From CAZDDB01 sp963843285 (lineage in GTDB: Bacteria; Acidobacteriota; HRBIN11; JAKEFK01): a stretch of 64,000 bases of DNA. Shown in pieces: positions 43,988 to 52,610 of the stretch. The notes under the pieces were generated by a model. That model ran no database searches and was not told the origin of the DNA. It saw only the letters and a program-made list of their open reading frames with translations. Location of the stretch: contig CAWJJO010000020.1 in assembly GCA_963843285.1 (NCBI GenBank), positions 1-64,000 on the forward strand, in the 5' to 3' direction. A program made the position numbers and the translations under genes. Position 1 is the first letter of the stretch. Each line of letters starts with the position of its first letter.

Positions 43988-45878
43988 CTGTTTTGTTTTT
44001 TAGCGCTGCTTCCCACTGCTCGATCGCCTCACGGAATTTACCCAGTTTGAAATATAGGTCTCCCATGTGGTCATGCACCACTGCATTATCGTCCAGTTGT
44101 TCCAGCGCCATTCGCAGGTTATCTTCCGCGAGATCGAATTTGTTTAGCTTGAAATAGCCCCACCCCAGGCTGTCCAGAAAGGCGCCGTTGCCCCGGTCCA
44201 GTTCCAGGGCTTGTTTGATGTATTGCATTCCTTCTTCGACCCGGATTCCTTTATCAATCAGCATATAGCCAAGATAGTTCAGCGCGTTTGCGTTCTGCGC
44301 ATTCAAGGCAATCGACTGTTTGAGGAACTCCTCAGCTTTATCAATGTTCTTCAGTCGTTCGTATGCGGCGCCCAGCAGAAAAAACACCTGGTCATTGGAA
44401 GCGAACTTGGGAAGCATGGTATTGAGAAACACGATGGACTCATCGAACTTCTCCCGTTGTTGTAAACGCTGGGCTTTCAACAGGAAATAGTCGGCAGAAT
44501 CAGGGTGAGTATCGATGAGATGCTGAACTACCCGATCGCTGTCGGCCTGATCCCCTTTTTCCTCGTAAACCAGCGAAAGCAGCTCCCACGCTCCGGTATC
44601 GTTTGCGTTGGCATCTACAATGGTGTTGAGTATTTCGATGGCCTGATCCCACTTCTGCTGTCCGCGATAATTGAGCGCGATGTAAAAATCGATCTTCGGA
44701 GTATCAGACGGATCCACGAGCGCGCGGGCTTTCTGATAGAATTCAATCGACCGGTCATACTCTTTCATTTTTTGGGCGGCATAACCGAGATGAGAGTAAA
44801 CAAGAATTTGATTTGCTCTGCGTTCTCTTTCATCCGCTGTTGTATCCGCAGCCAAACGATCATTCATTCGCTCTAGGATTTTGAGAGCGTCGGGATACTT
44901 GTTTCCATCCTCATAGATCTGGACCAAGGCGAGCTGAAGATCGACATCGTTCGGTTCTTTCACGATTCGTTCTTCCAACACATCTTCCGCTCTCTCCTGA
45001 TTGCCCGATTTCTGCAGCGTCTTTGCAAGCAATACCGTCCACTCGCTGCTTCGCGGTCCGGATTTTTGTTCCAGGATCCGGATCGCCTCCGGATAGTCCT
45101 GCACTCTGCCGAGAAGATCTACGTACCGGCGCACGATCGCCGGATCGTCCGGTTCCGCCTGATACACACGCCTTTGCAATTCCAGGGCCTGCTGGTAATC
45201 TCCCTTCTTTTCGAAAAGCGTCGACATCTGCTGCAAAACATACAGGTTGTCCGGATTCAGATCGCTGTATTTTTCCATGTAGGATAGCGCCAGGTCATTT
45301 TGATTCAACTGCTGGTATGCTGTCGCGATCGTCGCAATCGCAATCGAAGAATCGGGAATGACTTCAATGTATTTGCCAAGAACTTCCACTGCGGATTTTG
45401 GCTGATTGGTTTGCAGATAAAGCTGTCCAAGGGAAAGCAGAACCGAATCGTCTTGAGAATCGAGTTTGCGCACTTCCTGGAATTCCTGAATTGCCTTCTT
45501 TGCATTTTCGGGATTCGTGTCGTTCTCAAAAACCTGCTCGAGATAGATTTGCCCCAGCATTTTGTGGGCCTCTTTGTTACCGGGATCCTGTTTGATCGAT
45601 TCCTCCGCTTCCCGGATTGCTTCCTGCGTGCGGTTTGTCTGGATATACAGATCTGCCAGTCGTGCGTAGATTTCAGAGGCACGGGGATCGTAGCGCAACG
45701 CTTCCCGGTATTCGGTGATCGCTTCACTCAGCTCGCGGGAGCGTTCCGCCAGTGTGCCAAGCAAGTAATGGTAATAGGCCTGTGATCTGTCCGAGTTCTC
45801 TTGCACCGCATCCACTGGGGGGATGAACCACGAAGGCACAAAGGCACAAAGGATCAAGAGAAAAATTCTGGTTTTCAT
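43926..45878 (-). CDS. Exported TPR protein, about 15 repeats
   Basis: 650 residues, almost wholly tetratricopeptide repeats (AYYHYLLGTLAERSRELSEA; AEIYARLADLYIQTNRTQEA; ALNYLGYMLIDKGIRVEEG). It begins with a signal peptide, IFLLILCAFVPSWFIPPVDA, whose codons match the intergenic unit CCTTTGTGCCTTTGTGCCTTCGTGGTTCA. TPR solenoids bind other proteins; the neighbouring LolB-like lipoprotein suggests work at the outer membrane. It overlaps the DUF1015 gene by four bases. Confidence 0.88.
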   Translation of the reverse strand: MKTRIFLLILCAFVPSWFIPPVDAVQENSDRSQAYYHYLLGTLAERSRELSEAITEYREALRYDPRASEIYARLADLYIQTNRTQEAIREAEESIKQDPGNKEAHKMLGQIYLEQVFENDTNPENAKKAIQEFQEVRKLDSQDDSVLLSLGQLYLQTNQPKSAVEVLGKYIEVIPDSSIAIATIATAYQQLNQNDLALSYMEKYSDLNPDNLYVLQQMSTLFEKKGDYQQALELQRRVYQAEPDDPAIVRRYVDLLGRVQDYPEAIRILEQKSGPRSSEWTVLLAKTLQKSGNQERAEDVLEERIVKEPNDVDLQLALVQIYEDGNKYPDALKILERMNDRLAADTTADERERRANQILVYSHLGYAAQKMKEYDRSIEFYQKARALVDPSDTPKIDFYIALNYRGQQKWDQAIEILNTIVDANANDTGAWELLSLVYEEKGDQADSDRVVQHLIDTHPDSADYFLLKAQRLQQREKFDESIVFLNTMLPKFASNDQVFFLLGAAYERLKNIDKAEEFLKQSIALNAQNANALNYLGYMLIDKGIRVEEGMQYIKQALELDRGNGAFLDSLGWGYFKLNKFDLAEDNLRMALEQLDDNAVVHDHMGDLYFKLGKFREAIEQWEAALKNKTDEIDPEFLKKKIDDTRNRLQ

Positions 45879-47158
45879 TGGTGTTGATTCATTACGAAAC
45901 CGGTCATTAACTTGGGATAAAAGAACGTTGACTTCTGAGGCATCTTCGCTCCCGCCCTGGATACCTCCACCACCTGTTCAACTTTTGTGGGATTCAAAAA
46001 GAATGCAATCTGCAACTTCCTGGATTCTAAATCATTCCATTCCTCGGATGCATCTTTGTAGTACTTCAAATATGTCTGGCGCTTAATATCTTCTTCGGAG
46101 ATCTCAAGAACGTGCTGAATCAAAATCCGATGCAGGATATTCACATCAAGCTGCTGCACCGCCTCCGGCGTGCCGGCCGGATAGAAATCCTGCAAGCGTA
46201 AGTCCGGTCGCAAGCGAAACAAAACATAGCTGTCCATTCCACGTAGCCTTGCCAGGAAAACAGTTGTCATGGATCCTTCGCTTTTCAGCGCGGATTCCGC
46301 GGCATTTCGTTTTTGAAATTCCGTGATTTCAAAATATGCAGATGCTTTCCTCAGGAAAGCAGACGGATCGAATGACGGCAGCTGATAAACTCCCCTGTTG
46401 TACGGCAAGATCGCGATTCCAGGGTGATGAATGTTGGTAAAAAACATCAATGTGAATTGAAACGGCGCATCCGGATCCGGATTCTGTCTTGCCATTTCGT
46501 CGCGATACATCAAACAGGATTCGTATCGATGATGTCCATCGGCAATCAAGACCCAGTGCGGCTTCATCAGCTCCCGGATCCGGGCCGTCGTCTGCGTTTC
46601 GTGGATGCTCCACATTGAATTTGTAACGCCGCCGCTATCGACAATCCGTACGTCAGGCTTCGCTGCTGTGTGAGACGCAAGAAGGGATTCCACGCTTTGT
46701 TCCGGATCCGAATAGAGGGCGAAGATCGGACTGAAGTTGGTTTTGCATGCGCGCAATAGATTGAGGCGGTCCTCTTTCGGCGAGGAAAGAGTGGATTCAT
46801 GCGGCAGCACGATCCCGCGGTCAAAATCCTCCAAACGGATCAACGCGAGAAATCCTTCACGTGTTTTCTCAATTCCATCCGGCAATCGAAACGTCTGATG
46901 GTATGCATAAATCGACGGTTCGCGGTCCTGAATCAAAATCTCCAGACGGATCCAGGACTGCAATGTCCGGTTTGCTTCCTCGTATGGATTCTCTCCTTCC
47001 GGTAGAATCAGGCGGGCAATATTCCATGGGCTTTTTCTCAAGAATTCTTGCCGCTGCGCAGGCGAAATCACATCGTACGGAGGAGTCACAACGCCCGCCG
47101 GATCCGGAATCTTCGCCGGATTGTAGCGCAATCCACGAAAGGAACGGATGTCGGGCAC
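45875..47158 (-). CDS. DUF1015 family protein
   Basis: 427 residues. The family marks are IRSFRGLRYNP, GVVTPPYDVISPAQ, ADGHHRYES and PQKSTFFYPK at the C-terminus. DUF1015 proteins are often found beside serine-pathway genes, but none is here and the function is not known. The start is a GTG that shares a base with the TAG stop of the gene before (TAGTG). It is the middle gene of a run of four. Confidence 0.9.
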   Translation of the reverse strand: MPDIRSFRGLRYNPAKIPDPAGVVTPPYDVISPAQRQEFLRKSPWNIARLILPEGENPYEEANRTLQSWIRLEILIQDREPSIYAYHQTFRLPDGIEKTREGFLALIRLEDFDRGIVLPHESTLSSPKEDRLNLLRACKTNFSPIFALYSDPEQSVESLLASHTAAKPDVRIVDSGGVTNSMWSIHETQTTARIRELMKPHWVLIADGHHRYESCLMYRDEMARQNPDPDAPFQFTLMFFTNIHHPGIAILPYNRGVYQLPSFDPSAFLRKASAYFEITEFQKRNAAESALKSEGSMTTVFLARLRGMDSYVLFRLRPDLRLQDFYPAGTPEAVQQLDVNILHRILIQHVLEISEEDIKRQTYLKYYKDASEEWNDLESRKLQIAFFLNPTKVEQVVEVSRAGAKMPQKSTFFYPKLMTGFVMNQHQ

Positions 47159-48063
47159 TATTCGACCCCCAGCTCGCCGCGTAAATAGGCGTCTACAAGT
47201 TGTTTTGTGATCACGGCGCTTGCATGGAGAGTGTTGCCGTTATGCTCCATGTCTACCTGATCGAGCATATCTGCAATCGGCTCGTCCACTTTCAATTTTG
47301 CGATCGTCAAGAGTCCGATCATGAATCCGTTTAGAAGCGTCGCCTGCTTCTCATCTTCCGTTTGTCCGAAAAAATGAGACTTTACTTCTGTCTTTGTTGG
47401 GATCCCGTAAAAGTGATAATTTTTCAATCCCTGCAGAATCGCATTTGTGCTCTGCTTCGCCTTTACCGCGGCAGCCTGTCTGCGCGAAAGCGGAATCGCG
47501 ATTCCCCAGACTCCCGAATCTGGCGGCAACTTCTGAAATAGCGAGTTCAGTTCCACGTTGGCAGCCAGGCTTTCCACCTTGGAGCGTGAAAGATCCACTC
47601 CCATTTTTACTTCGTTCAGTGTGCCCAGCGCCAGCGTTGTGGAAGTCAATTGAGCCACATACATATCGTTATCCGGAACCAGACGGTACAGGGCGATCCC
47701 GAGATATTTTGTCGAAGTCATGGATTGAAGTGCGCCCGAGATGTCCCGCGTCAAATCGAAGACATGCAACCGGCCGCTGCTTCCGTAGGAATTCAAATAG
47801 CGTGAAAAGATGAAAGAGCGGACATCTTTGGCGGGATTGAGCTTGAGGATCTTAAAATATTCCGCAATTTCGGAATCATTTTCGTTGGACCAGATCTTTC
47901 CATTGCGCTCCAGTTCCTGAAAGATTGCGTTGTCTCGAAGCTGGGCAAAATCGGCGCCGATCACAATGAAACTGTTCCGAGGCGCATACAGCTCCAGCCC
48001 CCGGGGTGAAGCCTCCAGCAAAGAGGCGAAAGCGACCAAGAATAGAAAGACGATTCGTTTCAT
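47158..48063 (-). CDS. Exported protein of unknown function
   Basis: 301 residues with a signal peptide (IVFLFLVAFASLLEA) and GGAG before the ATG at 48063. The mature protein has a repeating beta-helix layout (YAPRNSFIVIGADFAQLRD; KYLGIALYRLVPDNDMYVAQL; TTLALGTLNEVKMGVDLS) that recalls exported proteins of Acidobacteria and Planctomycetes with a metal-free DUF3352-like fold, but I cannot assign it. It opens the run that continues with DUF1015, TPR and LolB-like genes. Confidence 0.78.
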   Translation of the reverse strand: MKRIVFLFLVAFASLLEASPRGLELYAPRNSFIVIGADFAQLRDNAIFQELERNGKIWSNENDSEIAEYFKILKLNPAKDVRSFIFSRYLNSYGSSGRLHVFDLTRDISGALQSMTSTKYLGIALYRLVPDNDMYVAQLTSTTLALGTLNEVKMGVDLSRSKVESLAANVELNSLFQKLPPDSGVWGIAIPLSRRQAAAVKAKQSTNAILQGLKNYHFYGIPTKTEVKSHFFGQTEDEKQATLLNGFMIGLLTIAKLKVDEPIADMLDQVDMEHNGNTLHASAVITKQLVDAYLRGELGVE

Positions 48064-48139
48064 ATCCGGAACTCCAAAAACGTGCTAACCAAAAGTAATT
48101 CAATATATTAAGACTTTCCAATGAGATGCTCAAGTTTTT

Positions 48140-48201
48140 AGTTCGTAGTAGCGAATTCATTCGCTACTGAAGCATAGCGACTGAATTCGCTACTACGAAC
48201 T
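48140..48201. repeat. GTAGTAGCGAATTC inverted repeat
   Basis: Arms AGTTCGTAGTAGCGAATTCA (48140-48159) and TGAATTCGCTACTACGAACT (48182-48201) are perfect over 20 bases with a 22-base loop. It lies between two divergent genes, four bases before the -35 box of efp. Confidence 0.9.
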
Positions 48202-48204
48202 GGT

Positions 48205-48234
48205 TTGACAAAAATGGAAGGAGTGCCTTACAAT
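48205..48234 (+). promoter_or_regulatory. Sigma-70-type promoter of efp
   Basis: TTGACA (48205-48210), 18-base spacer, TACAAT (48229-48234). Transcription would begin near 48241, which leaves about 45 bases of leader before the ATG at 48286 and rules out the upstream in-frame start at 48205. Confidence 0.72.
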
Positions 48235-48285
48235 GCTGAATCAGGAAAGTTCCAGTATTCATACATTCCTGCCGGAGGAGCATTC

Positions 48286-48843
48286 ATGATTCCAGCAACA
48301 CAAATCAGACGGGGTATGATTCTAAAACTCGACGGTGAATTATACTCTGTCATGACGATTCAACACATCACGCCGGGGAACTGGCGGGGTATGGTGCAAA
48401 CCAAGCTACGAAACCTGCGTTCGGGAAAACAAACCGAACGCCGATTCCGCTCGGAAGAAAGTGCGGACCGGATCACCCTGGATTCGCACGAGCTCGAATA
48501 CCTCTACAACGATGGCAACGATTATCACTTCATGAATACGGAAAACTACGAGCAAGTGACATTGAATTCCGAGCATCTTGGCGACAGCATTTATTATTTA
48601 ATCGCCAACACCAAAGTGGCGGCTCAGTTCCACGAAGGAGTTCCGATTTCCATCGAACTTCCTACGACGGTCGACCTGACCGTGGTGCAAACGGAACCGA
48701 GCGTGCGTTCTGCGACGGCAACCAACGTGACAAAAGCGGCAAAAGTTGAAACAGGCCTGGTTGTCCAGGTGCCACAGTTTGTCAATGAAGGCGATACAAT
48801 CAGGATCGATACGGAAGAAGGGAAATACATGCAGCGGGCATAA
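48286..48843 (+). CDS. efp: Elongation factor P with arginine loop
   Basis: 185 residues from the ATG at 48286, with GGAGGAG before it. Three barrel domains are present; the C-terminus VPQFVNEGDTIRIDTEEGKY is canonical. The loop that enters the ribosomal peptidyl centre reads ITPGNWRGMVQTKLRNL: there is no lysine at the tip (PGKGQA in E. coli); R34 stands there, after an insert of two residues. Lysyl modification by EpmA is thus excluded; rhamnosylation of the arginine by EarP, or no modification, remain. It relieves ribosome stalling at polyproline. Confidence 0.93.
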   Translation: MIPATQIRRGMILKLDGELYSVMTIQHITPGNWRGMVQTKLRNLRSGKQTERRFRSEESADRITLDSHELEYLYNDGNDYHFMNTENYEQVTLNSEHLGDSIYYLIANTKVAAQFHEGVPISIELPTTVDLTVVQTEPSVRSATATNVTKAAKVETGLVVQVPQFVNEGDTIRIDTEEGKYMQRA

Positions 48844-48845
48844 CG

Positions 48846-49193
48846 ATGCTACCTTTGTCTGAAGAAAAACGAAAAAACGTTCGCGTGCCGGTTAGTCTGG
48901 CGGCACGAATCCTCCTCGGAAATCACGAATACGAGGGAAAGATCCTGAACCTTTCCACCGAGGGAATTTTTGTGAAGTCTTCACATCTTCTGGATGCGGG
49001 CGATCTGGTCCAACTTTCTTTCTTAGTTCCCGGGGATGTCACTCCAATACAGGTCAAGGCAAGGGTGATGTGGGGTGGCTCCATGGAGGGTCCGGTTTCA
49101 CGAACATACGCGATGGGGATCCATTTTGAAAGCCTGACCGCCGGCCAGCAGGACAGCCTTTCGGCGTACATCCAGAATCTCTTGAACGCTTGA
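48846..49193 (+). CDS. PilZ-domain protein
   Basis: 115 residues made of one PilZ domain. The c-di-GMP-binding pattern is RKNVRVPV (R-x3-R) and NLSTEGIFV (N-x-S-x2-G), both intact. The start lies two bases after the efp stop, and the end overlaps the next gene, so a nucleotide receptor is co-expressed with a translation factor and a membrane fusion enzyme. The EAL phosphodiesterase at 11.2-12.5 kb could control its ligand. Confidence 0.9.
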   Translation: MLPLSEEKRKNVRVPVSLAARILLGNHEYEGKILNLSTEGIFVKSSHLLDAGDLVQLSFLVPGDVTPIQVKARVMWGGSMEGPVSRTYAMGIHFESLTAGQQDSLSAYIQNLLNA

Positions 49194-51649
49194 GTCCTGT
49201 CTCCACGCGAAGCTCATCCATTCTAATTTCAATTCTTTTTGTGGTCAGCGGTTTGACCAGTTTGATCTATGAAATCACGTGGTCCCGCATACTTTCCACA
49301 ATTCTCGGAAATACTTCTCTGGCAATCTCCATCGTTGTCTCTATTTTTATGGCCGGCCTTGCGCTGGGAAGTTTTCTTGCCGCCCGGTCCGTATCCGTTC
49401 AGCGTCATGGTCTTGCTCTATATGCAATGCTCGAATTGGGAATTGGAATCTATTCGTTATGTACTCCGCGCATTGCTGTCTGGACCGATTCGCTGTACGG
49501 CTCCGCCTACGCCGCCGTTTCAGGAAATTTCCTGGCTTCCGTCATTCTGAAATCGGTCATTGCCGTGGTTCTTCTGCTGGCTCCAACAATCGCCATGGGC
49601 GCCACGCTGCCGATTCTTGTTGGAATACACGGGGAGAAAGAGCGACAAACGCGCGCCGCACTTTTATATGGATTGAATACCGCGGGAGCAGTCGCGGGAA
49701 CGATCCTGGCCGGTTACTTTCTGATTCCAGGACTAGGTATTTCGCAAACAATCCATCTCAACGCGGCTTGTAACTTTGGAATCAGTATCGTAGCGTTTTG
49801 GGCGCGCAGTCGCATGATCGCAGATCCGGAAACGGCGGCGCCGAAGATCCGGGCCTTCCATCCCGGCTATCTCTTGTTTCTTGCCAGCGGCTTCGCAGCG
49901 CTGTGTTATGAGATTCTGTGGACCCGGGCATTGAGCATGTTTTTTGGGTCCTCCGTTTACGCATTCTCCGCAATCCTGGCAGCGTTTCTGCTGGGAATCG
50001 CATCCGGAAGCAGCTATTACTCGGGACACATCCGCGAAGAAACCGATCCTTACCAGCTTTACAGCATGATTCAATTTCGGATTGCGCTCGCAGGGATGTT
50101 CTTCCTGGGCGTCTTTATGGGGATCCCGTTTCTGCTAATCAAACTGTTTCAGGTCTTCAACGGATCTTTCGCGCTCTTTCAGATCGCTCAGTTTCTGTTG
50201 ATCGGCTCGACGATCATTTATGCCACGTTCTTGTTCGGGGCGACATTTCCGGCAGCCCTGCATTTCTTCCGGGCCAACCCCGGAGAAATGCAGGCGCGGA
50301 CAGGATACGTCTACACATATAGTACTATAGGAAGCATATTAGGTTCGTTATGCGCCGGGTTTCTCCTGATCCCGGCGCTCGGCGTGGAACGTGCTCTCCG
50401 CCTGATCGTCCTGTGGAATTTGATTCTTGGAATCATCTGCTTCCGGAGATCACACCGGCAGGACAAGCGGGTTCTGGCGATTGGAGGCGTCTCCCTCGCG
50501 CTCCTGCTGTTTCTACCGGGGTGGAACCACTCCATCCTCAATGCCGGTTTTTATGCATTCGCCTACAAGTACGTGCCTCAAGCGAGTCCAAAGTCCAAAA
50601 TCCAAAGTCCAAGGTCTAAAGTCGAAAGTCCAAAGTCAGGGGTCAGCCATGCGGGTATGCTCGCAGACGGCATCCATCCTGCTACTGAATTAGAATTACT
50701 GTACTACGATGAAGGACTGACGGCCACAGTGGCCGTTTCGCAGGAAGCCAACGGGATTCGCAGCTTGCTGGTGAACGGCAAACCGGATGCGTCCAACGTC
50801 GCCACCGGAGACATGAGGACCCAACTGCTTCTCGGACATCTTCCTGTGCTGTTTCGCGGCGACGTCCGGGATGCGCTGATCATCGGACTTGGCAGCGGAG
50901 TTACAGCGGGCGCGCTCTCGACTCATCATCCCGACCGAATTGACTGCGTCGAGATCGAAGAAAAAGTAGCGGTAGCGTCCCGTTACTTCGAACGCGAGAA
51001 TCTGGGCGTGTTGGACAAGAAGGAATTTCACCTGATTCTCGATGACGGAAGAAATTTTGTGCATCATACATCCCGGAAATACGATGTCATTACATCAGAA
51101 CCCAGCAACCTGTGGATGTCGGGCGTTGCAAACCTGTTCACTGTCGAGTTTTTCCGGTCCGCAAAGGCGAGACTCAAGCCGGGCGGCATCATGTGTCAAT
51201 GGATCCACCTGTATCAGATTTCATTGAATGATGTCTTGATCTTTCTGAAGACGTTTCAATCCGTGTTTCCGCATATCTCGCTGTGGATCGATGACAGCGA
51301 TCTTCTCGTGCTCGGGGCCGAGCATCCGCTCCCGATTGATCCGGTCACGATCACAGACCGGATGGCGGAACCGGAAGCCCATGAAAGTCTAAAGCGATCG
51401 AACCTTACACCGGAAAATCTTCTACGCAAATACGCTGGGGACGAACGGATCGTGCAAGTCCTTCGTATGTCATTCCCCATCAATACCGACGACCGTCCGA
51501 TCCTGGAATTCTCAGCGCCCAAGAGTCTGTTCTGGAACAAAAGTCAGGAAATTGCCCACGACATCTATACGCTCCGGCGGATCGCCGAAGTCAGTATTAA
51601 GCAAGATCAAAAATCAAACATCAAAGATCAAATAAACAGAAACCAATAA
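49190..51649 (+). CDS. Fused MFS-like membrane / spermidine synthase-like protein
   Basis: 819 residues starting at a TTG that overlaps the PilZ stop. Residues 1-460 hold about twelve to fourteen helices (ILFVVSGLTSLIYEITWSRI opens a type often seen in such fusions). From 500 on is a spermidine synthase-type Rossmann methyltransferase-like domain: VNGKPDASN, ALIIGLGSGVTAGAL, CVEIEEKVAVASRYF, DDGRNFV and TSEPSNLWMSG. Between them lies a linker coded by a heptamer array (KSKIQSPRSKVESPKS), and the last 15 residues are coded by another repeat arm. These fusions are common in soil bacteria; their product is not known. Confidence 0.85.
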   Translation: MSPVSTRSSSILISILFVVSGLTSLIYEITWSRILSTILGNTSLAISIVVSIFMAGLALGSFLAARSVSVQRHGLALYAMLELGIGIYSLCTPRIAVWTDSLYGSAYAAVSGNFLASVILKSVIAVVLLLAPTIAMGATLPILVGIHGEKERQTRAALLYGLNTAGAVAGTILAGYFLIPGLGISQTIHLNAACNFGISIVAFWARSRMIADPETAAPKIRAFHPGYLLFLASGFAALCYEILWTRALSMFFGSSVYAFSAILAAFLLGIASGSSYYSGHIREETDPYQLYSMIQFRIALAGMFFLGVFMGIPFLLIKLFQVFNGSFALFQIAQFLLIGSTIIYATFLFGATFPAALHFFRANPGEMQARTGYVYTYSTIGSILGSLCAGFLLIPALGVERALRLIVLWNLILGIICFRRSHRQDKRVLAIGGVSLALLLFLPGWNHSILNAGFYAFAYKYVPQASPKSKIQSPRSKVESPKSGVSHAGMLADGIHPATELELLYYDEGLTATVAVSQEANGIRSLLVNGKPDASNVATGDMRTQLLLGHLPVLFRGDVRDALIIGLGSGVTAGALSTHHPDRIDCVEIEEKVAVASRYFERENLGVLDKKEFHLILDDGRNFVHHTSRKYDVITSEPSNLWMSGVANLFTVEFFRSAKARLKPGGIMCQWIHLYQISLNDVLIFLKTFQSVFPHISLWIDDSDLLVLGAEHPLPIDPVTITDRMAEPEAHESLKRSNLTPENLLRKYAGDERIVQVLRMSFPINTDDRPILEFSAPKSLFWNKSQEIAHDIYTLRRIAEVSIKQDQKSNIKDQINRNQ
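50584..50638. repeat. Tandem heptamer array, array 3 (in coding sequence)
   Basis: About eight units of AAAGTCC/AAGGTCC, the reverse of arrays 1 and 2, lie in frame in the fusion gene and encode a flexible basic linker (SPKSKIQSPRSKVESPKSG) between the membrane and catalytic halves. Confidence 0.9.
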
Positions 51650-51745
51650 TTAAAAACTCAAGAATGAATCCTCTCCAGAGTTGCCGATTATTTGCTTATT
51701 CGATTTTGTTTATTTGATATTTGATTCTTGATATTTGATATTGGC
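51605..51745. repeat. A/T-rich inverted repeat that ends the fusion gene
   Basis: Left arm ATCAAAAATCAAACATCAAAG..AATAAAC and right arm GTTTATTTGATATTTGATTC..GATATT are imperfect reverse complements around CAAGAATGAATCCTCTCCAG. The left arm codes for the C-terminus DQKSNIKDQINRNQ of the fusion protein. It could serve as a terminator for this gene and the convergent DMT gene. Confidence 0.78.
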
Positions 51746-51749
51746 CGTG

Positions 51750-52610
51750 TCATTCCCTTTGGGATTTGAACAATAAAAATAGGCCTGTAAAGATCACCCC
51801 TGCGCCGAAATAGAAATAACGGTCGGGGCTCTCTCCAAATAAAAAATACGCGAGCATCGTAGCCAGAACAGGTTCTCCGAAAAAGGCCGCGTTAACGACA
51901 AAGGCTTTCAACTTCCGGATTGCCAGATTAAACAGACCGTGTCCAATCAGGCTTGGAACAAGAGCCATCAACACGATCCAGATGAGATCGCGATCAGCCG
52001 GGAGCGGCAATGTTCGATAAAAGCAAACGCAAAAGATGAGTAGCCAGAGACCCGAAAACGAATAGACTGCAAACACGTAGCGTAGCCACGAGATGCGGGA
52101 ACGCACGCCGCGGCCGATCAAGAAGTACCCGGCTCCCGCAATGCCTCCGCACAACGCAAGAACATCCCCCGTGAAAGTAGTGGTTCCACTCCCCCATCGC
52201 GGCACAATCGAGAGAATTCCTCCCAGTGTGACGACACAAACGGCGAGAATTTCAATTCCGTTCAATCGTTCGCGAAGGAAAATCGCGCCCAGAATCGCCG
52301 CCCATACCGGTTGCAAATCAACAAACAGCGTAGCCCGTGCAATGCTTGTGTAGGAAAGGCCGGTGATCCAGGTGCCAAAATGGAGCGCAAGAAACAGCCC
52401 GGATAGAATCAAGAGCCGGTAGTCTTTTCGCTGAATTGTCTGATCTGATTCCGCCCGCACAAACGGAAGAAGCATCAACGCGGAAAAAATCTGCCGGTAA
52501 AAAGCAATCACGAGCGGAGGTGTATGGGTCAGGCGAATCAAAACAGCGGAGCAGGAGACCGCACAAATGGCGATGACCAGATACAGGAAGGGTTTGCCGC
52601 GTTCCGTCAT
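51750..52610 (-). CDS. EamA/DMT-family transporter
   Basis: 286 residues with ten helices in two EamA halves. Helix 1 has SCSAVLIRLTHTPPLVIAFYR, the loop QPVWAAILGAIFLRERLNG ends half one, GEPVLATMLAYFLFGE half two. Exporters of amino acids or other metabolites are typical of the family; the substrate is unknown. Its ATG overlaps the stop of the histidine kinase gene (ATGA), so it may be a part of that kinase's programme. Confidence 0.88.
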   Translation of the reverse strand: MTERGKPFLYLVIAICAVSCSAVLIRLTHTPPLVIAFYRQIFSALMLLPFVRAESDQTIQRKDYRLLILSGLFLALHFGTWITGLSYTSIARATLFVDLQPVWAAILGAIFLRERLNGIEILAVCVVTLGGILSIVPRWGSGTTTFTGDVLALCGGIAGAGYFLIGRGVRSRISWLRYVFAVYSFSGLWLLIFCVCFYRTLPLPADRDLIWIVLMALVPSLIGHGLFNLAIRKLKAFVVNAAFFGEPVLATMLAYFLFGESPDRYFYFGAGVIFTGLFLLFKSQRE

